Source of the DNA: Glebionis coronaria
Lineage: Eukaryota > Streptophyta > Magnoliopsida > Asterales > Asteraceae
NCBI GenBank assembly: GCA_025667525.1
Contig: CM046876.1
Span: forward strand, 532,816,038 to 532,880,037
DNA length: 64,000 nt
Reading direction: 5' to 3'
A model generated the notes under the pieces. It saw nothing but the letters and a program-made list of their open reading frames with translations, searched no databases and was not told the origin of the DNA. The position numbers and the translations under genes were made by a program. Below, in pieces: positions 33,454 to 45,908 of this stretch. Each line of letters opens with the position of its first letter. Position 1 is the stretch's first letter.

Positions 33454-35297
33454 TTATTTGGGAAGGAGGATGATCTTTGGCCACCTTTGTAAGTATTCCT
33501 TCCCCAAATAGTGAATTATCATGTATAACAGATTCCATGTTGCCAATATCATCTTCATTGTCACTCCCATCCTCACTTGAATTGACCTCTTGATTGAGTA
33601 TGGGATCTTCAACATGTTCAACAGTATTTCTCTTAAAGGAAGAAAATAAATTTCCAAACTGGCTGTCAGCGTCTGAATTCAACGTGTCGGCGTCTGAATC
33701 GGCTTTGTTAGCGTCTGAAGATGCATGCATGGTTTCATCAACTGGTTTTTCTTGTGGCCCTTCTTCCTCCTTTCTAGCAGCATCAAATGCTTGCACAAAC
33801 CCATCAGTCCATATAGGAATGGTAACATAATCAAGTATGGGGGTTGGCTCAACTGTATGTAATCCTTCTTCTTTAGCAACCTGTGTACCTGAAATCTCAA
33901 CAATAGGTTCTTCCAAGACATTTGAATCCTTTTTCACAATGTATGGATTAGTAACAGGCATATAATTCAAGCTCCTAAATAATGGTTCCAAATCAAATAA
34001 CCAATCTGGTCCATCCTTAGGATCACTAGGCTTACTTTCTAAAAACTTAACATGCACTTTTTTAAGGATGCGTTTTTCCTTCTTATTGTAAACCATGTAC
34101 CCTCTGCTATTTAAAGAATAACCCACAACCTTCATCACCTTTTGCATTAAATTTTCCTAAGGCATCACTAGTATCTAGGATCACTACATGACATCCAAAG
34201 GGCTTAAGAAAGTCTATATTAGGCTTCTTGTTCCAAAATAGCTCATAAGGTGTCTTATTATAGATTTTGTTGACTAAGGCTCTATTTTGAACATAGCAAA
34301 CTGTGTTCACAGCCTCAGCCCAAAAAGCAATGGGAAACTTAACATCTACTAACATGGTCCTAGTTGCTTCTATGAGTGTTATATTCTTTCTTTCAGCTAC
34401 ACTATTTTGTTGTGGAGTTCTAGCTATGCTAAACTCCCTAGAAATCCCTTTATCAGCACAAAAGGTATATAACAAAGTATTTCTAAACTCACCACCATTG
34501 TCACTTCTAAGAATTTTAGCCTTATTACCTGTTTTTTTCTCAATTTGGGTAATAAAGTTAATCAAAACCTTGGCAGTATCACCTATTAAAGCTAGAAAGA
34601 AAGTCCAAGTAAACCTAGAATAATCATCAGTAATGACAAAACAATAGGATTTACCATTTAGACTTTCTATATTAGTAGGACCAAACAGGTCCATATGTAG
34701 CAAGTGAAGTGGTTTAGAACTAGAATGCAAACTTTTAGACTTAAAGGAAACCTTATGCTGTTTGCCCTTAAGCCACGCAACACAAGAGTGATCATTGTGG
34801 AAAGCCTTGGAAGGCAAACCATCAACAAGATCATGTCTCACAAGTCTAATAATGTTCTTATAATTTATGTGCCCTAACCTTCTGTGCCATAAATTACTTT
34901 CATCAACTGATGCTTTAGCATAAAGACATGTCAGGTTTTTGTTCATCTTAAACCCTTTTAGATTAACATTATAAATGTCCTTATACCTAGGTGTTCTATA
35001 TTCAATGAACTTCTCATCAAGAATCTTAAAATACTTACTCAACACCAAGCATTCAATATCAGTAAAAAGAACTTTATTTTTGTTGTCACAAACTTGTGAC
35101 ACACCAAACAAGTTATAATCAAGTTCCTTTACCAGAAATACGTTTTCAAAACGTAAATTGTTGGTGATTAGAGTGCCTTTGCCAGATATAGTTCCATAGC
35201 CTCCTCCAAAGTACACTTTGTCACCATCTTTAATGGGGGTGAAATCTGTCAAATAATCTTCCTTCCCCGTCATGTGCCTAGAGCATCCACTATCCTA
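33299..35297 (-). pseudogene. Element E protease, integrase and linker
   Basis: From the 5' side: the protease site DSGCSRHMTG at about 35265-35297, preceded directly by a TAG where a Trp codon is usual; then GAG-pre-integrase; integrase zinc site HRRLGH ... HSCVAW; and the DDE core in HMDLFGPTN, LRSDNGGEF and TPQQNSVAERKN. The last Cys of HHCC reads Trp (CVAW for the usual CVAC). Integrase ends near 34107, where a frameshift leads to 33299-34147: SKPSDP, a linker rich in Asp/Ser, and [14 protein letters not shown] before RT. The linker carries the 21-bp motif cluster at 33664-33712. Confidence 0.85.
33664..33714 (-). repeat. 21-bp-phased motif cluster in E gag-pol linker
   Basis: GTCAGCG at 33664, GTCGGCG at 33685 and GTTAGCG at 33706, exactly 21 apart. 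Encoded on the minus strand as SSDANKA-DSDADTL-NSDADSQ: one x-D-A-D per seven residues, the same register as in the aORF. Confidence 0.88.
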
Positions 35298-35818
35298 ATA
35301 TCCATTATCGTTGACCTGCTTTTGAATGCCATGCACATACAGAAAACAAATTAGTTTTCTTTGGGAATCCAAGCCTGTGCAGACTTAGAATCATGTGGTT
35401 GTTCAACAAGAACATACTTATTCCTTGTAACAACCCCTTGTTCATCCCTTTGTGGCCTGAACACCCAGTTTACCCCAATTGGTTTAGTAATGACTTTTCA
35501 AAGATAATTAAATTTGTTACAAGTCATAGAAATTCCATAATAATTAGGGTTTTGGTCTTGTTTAGGTCTCCATGTCAAACTAGATGAAGCTTTAGACCCC
35601 TTTCCTTTAGGTTGTAAATACCTATTATTACTTGGTCAAACACAAGGTCTAACAGCAGTTTGTTGTGGCATTTTCATACCAAACTTGGAGCTGTCAGCAT
35701 TGAAATTGTTCTTTTCAGCGTTGAATTTGTTACTGTCAGCGCTAAGTTTGTTCTTATCAGCGCCCAAATTAGGGTTTACTATAGGAACCCATTTTCTGTT
35801 AGACCAAGTGTTGATCTT
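35298..35818 (-). pseudogene. Element E gag-protease junction with heptad motif cluster
   Basis: Low-complexity gag tail upstream of protease. At 35693, 35714, 35735 and 35756 the motif (GTCAGCA, TTCAGCG, GTCAGCG, ATCAGCG) recurs exactly every 21 bases, encoding LGADKNK-LSADSNK-FNAEKNN-FNADSSK. The frame has stops on both sides, and the remaining sequence reads as gag extension. No enzymatic domain. Confidence 0.7.
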
Positions 35819-36985
35819 TTAAAAGGGCCTTTGTCCATGAGTATTTGTCCTTTCAGAAAAGAAGGGAGCTAGTATAATGACTTGTGGGCTTGGTTGGACA
35901 AAAGGTCTGGGTTTGACCATGGTTGACCTATTGTTAGTGGTGGATTTTGAGCCACTGACACACTTATAGGCCAAATGAGAAAAACTTCCACATATGTAAC
36001 AAGCTTTTATAGACATAACCTTAGGTCTAGATTGAAAGAAACCTGCCCCATTAACACTAGCTTGGCTTTGGGGTGACCTAGGTTTTCTATACATTTCAGC
36101 ATGTTTCACACTAGGTTTTCTCTTAGTTGGTGAGCCAAGGTCAATGGTTTTTCCAGTAGTGGGGTTGGTCACAGTAATGGTTGTAGGCACAAATGGACTC
36201 TCACTAAGCATTCCACCCTTAACAAAAAGAAAAGGGTTGGCTGCTTTCCATTGCTCAAGATCAGTCACCTTTTGTTGATATTCCTCAATTGGGGTAAGCA
36301 ATCTAGGTGGAGTAATAAATTCCCTCTTTTTGGAGTTCTGGAATACCAGTCCAAGAGAGATATTTTCTTTGAACACCATAGAAGTTCCCAGCAGGTGGTG
36401 GAACAGCAACATATTCATTCATCCCAATCCCATACTTGTCCCTATGGTCTCTTTGTTCACTGGCATACTTTTCTGGGGTTTGACTAGCTTTATCAAACTT
36501 TTCAATCTTAAGCCCTACATTTTCTTTATCCTTAATGGCTTCATCTAACTTAAGTTGCAGATCTGCTCTAGATTTCATTAGAGTATCCTAAGTTTATTAC
36601 TAACTTTAAGATCATTAGTCAAAACATTAATTTGATCTTTTAGGTTAAATTTCATTTTCTTGTATTCCTCTATCGTCCCTTCAGATTGTGCAAGTGTCAT
36701 TTTATAGTTTGCAAGTCTAGTGCTTATGTCTATACTATCTAATTTTAACTTCAAAATTTCTTTGTTAAGCTTTTCAGTGTTTAATCTACACCCTGTATAC
36801 CTCATTATCTGATGAAGATGAGGAGTTGGCCTTGAGAGCAAAGTGAACATGCTCTTCTTCTTCCTTCTCAGCAATCAAAGCCTGATTCTCTACCACATCC
36901 TTTGCCATAAAGATCCAGTCCCATCCAACACCATCAATATCTTGCATGGAGACCATAGCCTTTGGCTTAACATCTTCAACCTTGA
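35819..36985 (-). pseudogene. Element E gag C-terminal part (coiled coil and second zinc knuckle)
   Basis: Directly left of element F the gag resumes with VEDVKPKAMVSMQDIDGVGW and an acidic EKEEEEHVHFAL block. A coiled coil follows (36578-36780, LNKEILKLKLDSIDISTRL), then a linker ending in PSVKHAEMYRKPRSPQSQ, and a second zinc knuckle CYICGSFSHLAYKC near 35980-36020. Frameshifts near 36300-36420 and 36580 and a stop before 35819 break it. In an intact element this would bind RNA in the particle. The first zinc knuckle is on the other side of F, at about 56300. Confidence 0.8.
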
Positions 36986-39599
36986 TGTAACACCCCCAAC
37001 TTCGTGTTATAGCAGCGAAAGGGTCATTGGGTGTTACTATCATGGTTCAATCTCAATATCATAGAAAATGCCTCAAAACGAGTCGTTTTAATAAAGCATA
37101 CATCCATTCATTATTTAAAGATGAAACAGTTCACACACGGTCCCAAATAGTTTTAAGTTTACACAACATAAAAAACTACAAAAGTTTCTTTGAATGGACA
37201 TGGTTTAGAGAAGCGGGCCAAAACATTTAAATTAAGCAAGCTGCATGAAACCGCCTTCCTTGAGTGCCTTCTTCATGGACCTGAGATAAAACATACTATA
37301 AAGTCAACAAAAATGCTGAGTGAATCTATAGAGTTTAAATTTAATAAACGAACACAAGTATTCTGAATAAACCTTCCATGGTTGACAATCATGTGGATCA
37401 GACATAATCATCGTTGTTATTACATAAGTCTCATGACATTGAACGTTAACATATATTATTTCAGCCCAACACACCTAGCCAAGTGCATATATTTCTCATA
37501 TACAATTGCATCCGACGTTTCATTACTAGTGTATCACAACACCACGCAATAGCTAGTCACGACCGGATTGGGCGCCACCCCGATAGATCTATCCATAGTA
37601 TTAGCGTTCATACGATTAACAATTCATGATTCAGTGGGTCTTTTAAGGCTAGAAGCAAACTTATGTAAATAACGTTCATCTAGCATACAACCGGGTCCTT
37701 TGTGTTCTATTTTAAAACAAGCATGTTATCCCCCTCGCGGGTTTTAAAAATCTTTACAAGATAGTATAAAAGCGAGGCTATATACTCACCTTGGTACAAT
37801 AGTAGTAATATGACGATTGCCGACGGTAAGTGATGCCCGTTAAACACGAAGACCGCAACCTACCAAATAAGACGCGTTCGTTAATAAATGACTCAAGTAT
37901 AAATAATACTTAAATAATACAAAACTCAAATTTATAAAACCATGACAATCCCAAAAATAATATTAGTGCAAGTGTACTTCTATACCCTTAACATGTTAAC
38001 TTTATTAGATTATATCATCGATACAAATCTGCCGCTACTTACCGAAAGTACAAGCTCATTTACCTTACTTAAACTATTTCATTTTCGACGAAACTTGGTC
38101 ACAAATTCACATATAATATGAACAAGACTCAGTCTAAGTTTCATTTAAAAATATTACTTCTAAAGCTTTCTTCCCGACACATCTATGAGTTACAAAAACC
38201 GGACAGATTTACGCCTTTGACTTATAAAATCATTTTGACATATCTAAACAACTCCATTTATAAAACCAACACTCGGGTTTGAAAATAGACTAATGAATTA
38301 AGGTTTAGACATTAACATAAGTCCTTGAACATTTTTAAAGTTCATTCTATAGTCCCCTAGATTCGATCCAAATATCGGCAACAATTTTCGGATTGTGCCG
38401 ATACTCGTGTCCCGGTACACGAATACTAAAATTGTTGTAACTTCGCACTCGTTTGGAGTTGGAAGTCCTAATTTATATCAAATCGAAGCTAACGAATTTC
38501 TCTACGACCCTATCTTATTAGTTTAACAAGATTCATATAGTAAGTAATCCAAAAATGTCCTTTTACCTACTGGTCTAAAATGACAGGTTAAAAATCACAC
38601 TACATCAACATTTTGACCCATTTTAACAATTTACATACTCCTAATATTTCCCTAATATCATCATAACACATCTATCTAACTCCTAACACCCTTGCATGAT
38701 CAATCTAATAAAATCAAGTATAAAAATTCATACATGCAACAACACCCCACTCAAATATAATAATAATAATAACAACATTTTTAACCATAAAAATGGATCA
38801 AACAACATGTTCTTCACCAAAAATTGGAAATAAAAATGAAGTGTATGCATGTTGGAAAATTTTATACCAAAATAAAGCTCTTGAAATTTCTAGGATGGGT
38901 CTTTAATTAGTTTAGGATGAATCAAGGTAGAATTTAAGAAAATTGAAGGGTTTAGGTGATGGGGGTGGACGTTTAAGGAGAGAAAGAGAGTGAGATTATC
39001 TTTTTTTAAAAAATGAATTTTTAATGTAAATTAGTTAGTGGAAAAACCTTATATAGTCCAAGGTTAGGGTAGATTTTGTCATTTAGGCATAGTTTTGGGC
39101 CAAAAAGTAATTTGGTAAGTTAAACGGTAGAAAATGAATATTTGTCAAAGTTGAAAATATTTACGGGACTCGAGTTTCGTAAAAATACTTTTCAAAAGTT
39201 AAAACACTTCAAAAATATAATAATAAAGCTTCGACACTACTTAAAAGGTAATAAAATCGAAAACGTCGAAAATATAAAATATCGAGACAATCGATAAAAA
39301 AACATAAATTTTTGGGCATTCGTCGGTATCGCGATCACTAATAGTTCTCGTCTTTCGTTAAAACGTAAAACACGAGAAATAAAGATTAAATATAATAAAA
39401 TCATTCTTATGATAAACTGAGAATATAATATCAATACCTAACGTATTCCTTGCCGGTTTTCATCTAATCGAAATTCTTACGCTAGTTTCAAGTCATAACC
39501 TTCTCGGTTAGTCGATAATTTAAAATTCTCATTAAAGTAAACATGTAATACGTAATAGTCGAGATTAAAATAACGACCTGAAATTGACGGATTGTCACA
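36986..39599 (-). repeat. Element F 3' LTR
   Basis: 2614 bp, matching 53642-56247 from end to end. The polypurine tract TTTGGTGGGGATAA (minus strand) adjoins it at 39600-39613. It has no coding content; short frames inside are accidental. Confidence 0.93.
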
Positions 39600-39613
39600 T
39601 TATCCCCACCAAA
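39600..39613 (-). other. Polypurine tract of element F
   Basis: TTATCCCCACCAAA on the plus strand, TTTGGTGGGGATAA on the element strand, directly beside the inner end of the 3' LTR. Confidence 0.8.
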
Positions 39614-39679
39614 TTTGGATCTTTGCCCTCGAAGATCAACTTGCGTTCTTGCCCGATCGCTTGTTGAAATCAAAGAGAT

Positions 39680-41848
39680 GAGGGTAATTCTTCCACATTT
39701 GGTCTTCTCGTTCCCAAGTATACTCTGGTCCTCTCTAAGAGTTCCATCGAACTTTGACGATAGGGATTCGACTTTGTTTCAGTTGCTTGACCTCACGATC
39801 CATGATCTCGATTGGTTCTTCAATAAAGTGCAACTTTTCATCAACCTTAACTTCGTCCCGTGGTATAACGAGTTCTTCATCGGATAAACACTTCTTCAGA
39901 TTCGATACATAAAAAGTGTTATGAATCCCATACAGTTCTTGTGGTAGTTCAAGTTGGTATGCCACGGGTCCTACTCTAGATGTAATCTTGAATGGTCCGA
40001 TATAACGAGGACTTAACTTCCCACGTTTTCCAAATCGTACAACACCTTTCCATGGTAATACCTTTAGCATAACCTTATCTCCTACACTAAACTCCAATGG
40101 TTTTCTTCTCACATCCGCATAACTCTTCTGTCGGCTTCCCGCAGATAACAGCCTATTCTTGATTTTCACAATCATATCCATCGTCTCTCTAATCATCTCT
40201 AGTCCAGTGAGTTGAGCATCACCAACCTCACTCCAGCTCACGGGTGATCTACATTTTCTCCCATAAAGTGTTTCAAAAGGTGCAGCTTTAATACTCGGCC
40301 AAAGGTAAGTGCTTATCCCAGCTACTTCCAAAGTCTATCACACAAGCACGCAACATATCCTCCAATGTTTGAATAGTTCTTTCGCTTTGCCCATCGGTTT
40401 GAGGGTGATAGGCCGTGCTCATATCCAAATTGGTTCCTAATGATTTCTGAAGTGATCTCCAAAATCCAGAAGCAAAACGACTGTCTCTATCGGAAATGAT
40501 TGAAATAGGAACACCATGTTTACACACGATCTCCTTTAGATAAATGTTGGCAAGTTTCTCCAAACCGAACCTCTCGTTTATTGGAATAAAATGAGCGGAT
40601 TTAGTTGAACGGTCGACAATAACCCAGATTGCATCGAACCCAGACGGTGTCCTTGGGAGTTTTGTGATGAAGTCCATCGTAATACGCTCCCATTTCCAAG
40701 TTGGAATTTCAGGTGGGACAAGTAATCTTGACGGCACCTGATATTCAGCTTTCACTTTTGCACACGTTAAGCATTTCGCGACGTATGATGCAATATCAGC
40801 TTTCATATTCGGCCACTAGTATAACTTTTTCAAGTCTTGGTACATTTTGTCCGATCTAGGATGAATAGAATACTTGGACTTATGAGATTCTAACATGATC
40901 AAGTCTCTCAGTCCACCGTAGAATGGTAACCAAATTCGACCTCTCAAACATTTGATACCATCGGATCGTGTCTCAAATGTTTCACCATCTCCTCTAAATC
41001 TTTCGGCTGTGATATTTTCCTTCTTACTCGCTTCGATTTGGGCGTTTCGAATCTGCTCAGGTAAGTTATTATGAACTGTCACCACCAAAGCACGCACTCG
41101 AATCGGTTTCTCCCTTTCCTTTCGACTTAACACGTCAGCTACCACATTCGCCTTTCTCGGATGATAACGAATTTCACAGTCGTAATCACTCAAAAGTTCA
41201 ACCCATCGACGTTGCCTCATATTAAGCTCCTTTTGATCCAATATATATTGTAGGCTTTTGTGATCAGTGAATACTGTACACTTCGTACCATACAGATAAT
41301 GTCTCCAAAGTCGCAGAGCAAAAACCACAACGCCCAATTCCAAGTCATGGGTAGTGTAGTTCTCCTCATTCTTCCTTAATTGTCTAGAGGCATATACGAT
41401 CACCTTTTCGCGTTGCATGAGAAAAGCACCATATCCTTGAAGAGACGCATCACAATAAACAACAAAGTCTTCACTTCCTTCAGGTAATGATAAGTTCGGT
41501 GCACTACAGAGTTTCATCTTCAGGGTTTTGAAAGCTTCTTCTTCTTCATCGCCCCATACAAACGGTTTATTCTTCTGAGTCATCTTAGTTAATGGTTTCG
41601 ATATCAAAGATAATTCCTTCAATAAACCTTCGGTAGTAACCAGCCAAACCTAGAAATTGTCGCACTTCAGTTGGAGTAGTTGGAGCACTACAATTTTTAA
41701 TGGCTTCAATCTTCAGAGGATCAACATGTACCCCACTTTTATCAATCACATGTCCGAGAAATTGTACAGAATTAAGCCAAAAATCACACTTTGAGAATTT
41801 AGCGTACAACTTTTCGTCCTTTAACAAGTTCAAGATAATCCTTAAGTG
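39680..41848 (-). pseudogene. Element F RT end, RNase H, integrase and chromodomain-like tail
   Basis: Continuation of the F polyprotein downstream of G. RT thumb: LLKDEKLYAKFSKCDFWL, FLGHVI and FLGLAGYYRRFIEG (41585-41848). RNase H (40816-41622): FVVYCDASLQGYG, YTTHDLELG and FTDHKSLQYIL. Integrase: DDE residues in [19 protein letters not shown] and [13 protein letters not shown], then [10 protein letters not shown]. The C-terminal tail has [15 protein letters not shown], a stop and RGPEYTWEREDQM. Breaks: frameshift near 41600, TAG at 40816 (in LY*WPNM, where TGG is usual), frameshift near 40300, stop near 39736. It first joins the RT start on the far side of G at 50923. Confidence 0.88.
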
Positions 41849-42283
41849 TTCGGTAATATACGAAAAATCATTCGTTGAATACGTCTAATCGAATTGATTA
41901 CTGGTTTAACGTGTGACTCAGTCGTCTTTTGGTGAAAACAAATATATTGGTCGTTGTAGTAAAATAAATGTGCAAGGCTTTAAAGTAACTGACGGGTAAT
42001 TAAAGCTAAAACTAATTAAAACGTAAATGGCAATAAATTTAATACTTTAAAAGTAAATTAATTAAATGACGAAAAATTAAGGCTTGACGAAAAGTAAATT
42101 TGAAAATTAAATAAGACAAAACGTAAATTCAAAAACTTTAAAATAAAATAACTTTGAAATAAACTAAGACAAACAAGTAAAAATAAATCTAAGTAAAAAT
42201 AAGACGAAACAATTAAAATAAAGCTAAGTAAAAATGGCGGGAAAAATAATTTTGAAAATTAAAATGGACAAAAAACTAATTTA

Positions 42284-42672
42284 ATTCGCAATATAAAAAA
42301 AATTGAATTGATTTCGCAAATAAACAACAATTCCGCAATTAGCAAAATCTAAGATTTCGCAATCGTGAAATTGAGAAGAATCCGCAATGCTAAATAAGTG
42401 AGATTTCGCAATCCTCTAAAAAGAATGATTCCGCAATCCTTGTTAAGATTCCGCAATGCTAGAATTAGACATAAATCCGCAATGACCAAAACAGGTTAAT
42501 TCCGCAATAAAAAAAAGATTCCACAATACATAAACATTCAATTTCGCAATACCCACAAATGACAAGATTTCACAATTCTCAAAGGGAAGAAGATTTCGCA
42601 ATAAGGAAAAACAAGTAAGATTTCGCAATGCAGAAAATATTCAATGTCGCAATACACAAGGTATTGCGAAAT
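42284..42672 (-). repeat. Array of TTYCGCAAT motifs in the G LTR
   Basis: Sixteen direct copies of a word close to ATTTCGCAAT or ATTCCGCAAT (two with CACAAT), plus one inverted copy, GTATTGCGAAAT, near 42661. Spacing is irregular, mostly 15-35 bp, and the DNA between copies is unrelated, so it is not a tandem satellite. The second LTR carries the same array near 49580-49980. Confidence 0.9.
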
Positions 42673-43157
42673 CGAATCAGCTTTTCCTAAAAACTAGGAA
42701 AACGTAAAATTACGAAAATAAGCACTAAAAACTCAACTTTTTAAGGAAACTAAGCCAAGAAAAACACCAATAAGCTAACTAAAAAGTCTAGATTAAAGCT
42801 AAAACTTATAAAAACTTTAAAAACAAACAAAGAAATGTAAAAAGACGCAAACTTTATGTAAAAAGTAGACGAAAAAGATTAAGATTAAGAACACGCAATC
42901 AAAACAAATGAAGATGATTAAAAAGATTAAGATTAAAACAAGAAAGGTAGAAGGAGATTAATAAGAACTTGATTAAAAATAAGATTCAACAACAAAATTA
43001 AAAGACTTAGTTGGAATTAAAAGCAAGAAATTAAAGGTGCAAGACAAGGAATTTAAATGACAATTAAGTAAAATGACATGAAATGAAAGGTGCAAGTAAT
43101 TAAAGGTGAAGAGCTAAGTTGTCAAATTAGCTAACAAGAAGCAAATGAGATGAAAGG

Positions 43158-43171
43158 TCTCTATTTATAGG
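43158..43171 (-). promoter_or_regulatory. TATA box region of the G LTR
   Basis: On the element strand: TATAAATAGAGACC, a near-ideal plant TATA box, about 440 bases from the LTR start at 43610. The same word is conserved in the other LTR near 50465-50478. Transcription would begin about 30 bases downstream, before the TTCGCAAT array, so the array may lie in the RNA leader. Confidence 0.7.
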
Positions 43172-43610
43172 GAGAAGGGAAGTTAGCATGTGTTGGAATC
43201 TTCCTTCTTTCTTTCTTTCTTTCCCGTCTTTTCGTCTTCTAAATTCTTCGACTTTTTCGACTTTGTCTCGGGATTCATTAAACTCGTCTTTTAATTTCTT
43301 CATTAATTAGACTTGAGTTCTTCGGCTTTATTAAACTTTCGTCTTTAGACTTTTCTTCGATAAATCTTCAGAATAGGCCTTGGACTTCCGTTCTTTTTGT
43401 AGTCTTGATCTTTTGACTTCGTCTTTTGTCTTTTTCTTCGATAAAAGCCCGTGAAAGCCCGTGTTTTCTTCCATTTTAACATTTTAGTCCTAAATCACAA
43501 CAAAAACACAAACCACGCATAATTCCGACATTTACGACATAAAATACACGTTTTGGCTTGGTTATTATTATAATTAAGTGGTAAATGGATAAGTGTTTTC
43601 ACACTTATTA

Positions 43611-43623
43611 AATCCCCTACACT
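43611..43623 (-). other. Polypurine tract of element G
   Basis: On the minus strand AGTGTAGGGGATT, directly against the LTR end. The neighbouring DNA is homologous to the polypurine region of element A. Confidence 0.82.
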
Positions 43624-45908
43624 TGACCATTGCAATGTCCTCATGCTATGCATTAATTACAAAGCAAGTTTTATATTTTTCATCATAATCAATCCATCTT
43701 GGCCTTTATTAAACACAAGACATACAAGATATAGAAATCAAGTAACAAGATCAAAGACTTACCTTAGGGTTTTGGAATGTCATGAATGTTTATCACCCTC
43801 AAGTTTCACGTTTCCCATACCAAGCTTAAAAACGAGATCATTGTTATTATAAGTTAGCAAACTAACACAAACTCATGTGGGTCAATTATTCACTTAGACT
43901 CCCTTATTCCTAGGTGTATCTCTTATATTTTATTGTTGTCTTGAATGATCACGAGGATGCATTGTTTGAATTATTTCGATAGTTATTAAGGCTGAAAATA
44001 AAGTAGGACGATTTAATCAATAGTTAGCTAAAGGACAAAATCTTTTAAAACTGCTTCTCGGGACCTCATAAAGTTCATATCTTGGCATAACTCGCTTCAC
44101 GATTTGAGACCTTTCTCAGACCGATATTTGGCAGCGACTTCATACTTCGAATCTTGAGAGACGTTCATGAAATAATGGTCTTCTCGTCATAATAGGAATT
44201 TCTTCACTTGAACTTTTTGAGAGATTCTTCATATTTGGACCACGACTTCTTCATTTTTCTCCAATATTTATTTGGGATTTTGATATACAACGATCCGCCT
44301 CCTTTTAGGACTTGGATCTATTTATCCTCATACCTTGTTAGGGCCTTTTTGGATAGATTTCTCCATGATCTTTAGGGAGTATTTTCTTTTCGTCGTGTGT
44401 CTCGATCCTTCATATTGATTTTTGATAAATGATTCTTCACATCACTTTTGGATCTTTAGCAACAAAATGTAGCCCTCATGCCTTGTTAGGGCCTTTTCGG
44501 ACTTGCCAATCTTCGCATCCCGCTTCAATAAGTTATGCCTTGGATATGAACTCTAATTAATACCGAGCAACTTTTAAACGATCTTGTGCTAGAAGCTAAG
44601 TAACTTTTCAAATCGTACAACCTTATTTATGCAATTATATTTATTAATAAGCGATGGGAGAAAAAGCTCATAATTAACTCACATAAATTCATGAAAGAAT
44701 ACCAAACTTATAATTGACTCTATCATCTCTCGTTCTCCATAGTTTAAAATCTCAAGGAATGAAACTCGTGGATGCTTAGCCTATTAAATCAAAGTTTTGG
44801 GTTTTCAAGTCATCTATAGGATCTTGCAAAATTCTTAGACTCTTTCGAGTTTAGAATTCGCATTTTAAAGTTCCCTTGATAAACGACTTTCTAGGATCAA
44901 CTATAGGAACTTGCGAAAAGTTCTTGTTCTTAACCCGTAAGAGTTAAGACTTTTGCGTTTTAATGTTCCCTATATAAAAGCCTAGCAAAACTTGACTTAA
45001 ACACGTTAAGGATACTAGCTAGAGTAAACTTAGATAAGTAAACTCGGGTTGAGTCAAAAGATTCACAACGATAAAAAACTAAAACCACTTTATTAATAAT
45101 TTATTCTAGCAAAGAAAGAAACTAACTATAACAAAGGTAGATACTAATAGGCCAAAATAGATCAAAATTTTTGAAAAATGTCGAAAAATCAATTTTCTAG
45201 TTAAAATGAGGACAAATACAAGGAAAAGCCCACTTAACTTCGATAGAAGTCCCCCTACACTTAATATAAACATTGTCCTCAATATTTAAGCATGTGGAAG
45301 TAACCTACCCTACACTTAGGACATTGTGTACTTTGTTTAAATCTTGCTTAGGAAGAGATAACTAAAGTGATTCCTATTGTAATTTTGAAGAATATAAAAT
45401 ACAGAATCAAAAGAGTTTAGGATAGAACCGGGAAGACGGGTACACGGAATCACAGGTTGTCAAAAGTCATCAAGAATAGATCTTTGAAAGCTCGAATCCC
45501 TGCACATGATAAGAAAGAAAACAACAAACACATACTAGGGTCTCCCCTACACTTATTATAAAAACAAAAGAAAAAGGATAGATACTACGGGTTGCCTCCT
45601 GAGAAGCCCTTGTTTTTGTTAATCGAGTCGTAAGCCTGACTCGGCCTTGATTAGCATAGTAAGAAGCTTGAAGAACATCCACCGGGATCAAAAACATGGT
45701 TTTCATCCATCAAGTAGCACAAGCTTAAGGCGAACAAGACAAGCCAAAGAAGAGTAGGCAAGGTTCCCTTAAGTAGTTGTTGAGCACGGTGGTAGACAGT
45801 ATGATGCAGCACAAGCATATCTCCAAAAGTTCCAAAATTCTTTCCTTTTATTTCATCAGATGGATACTGAGATGGCTTGAAAATTCCAATACCGGGATCG
45901 AACACCTT
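43624..45908 (-). other. Element G post-protease untranslated region
   Basis: About 2.3 kb with no RT, RNase H or integrase motif in any frame. Blocks at 43885-43965 and 45590-45650 match the post-pol region of element A (reverse complement), including the Athila-type GGCTTCTCAGGAGGCAACCC run. A short frame just after protease (45651-45905) reads VFDPGIGIFKPSQYPSDEIK and has no known domain. Local duplications include CCTTGTTAGGGCCTTT near 44335 and 44483. This is the usual Athila 3' non-coding DNA joined directly to gag-protease. Confidence 0.7.

Larger units (their letters stand above)
41854..43610 (-). repeat. Element G 3' LTR
   Basis: 1757 bp, TAATATACG...CTTATTA. It contains an AT-rich zone with the TTCGCAAT motif array at 42284-42672, and on the element strand a TATAAATAGAGACC promoter word (43158-43171). 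A polypurine tract follows at 43611-43623. Confidence 0.92.

Noticed and set aside
42284..42672. Tandem satellite
   Set aside because: Only the 9-10 bp core recurs; the DNA between copies is unrelated and of variable length.
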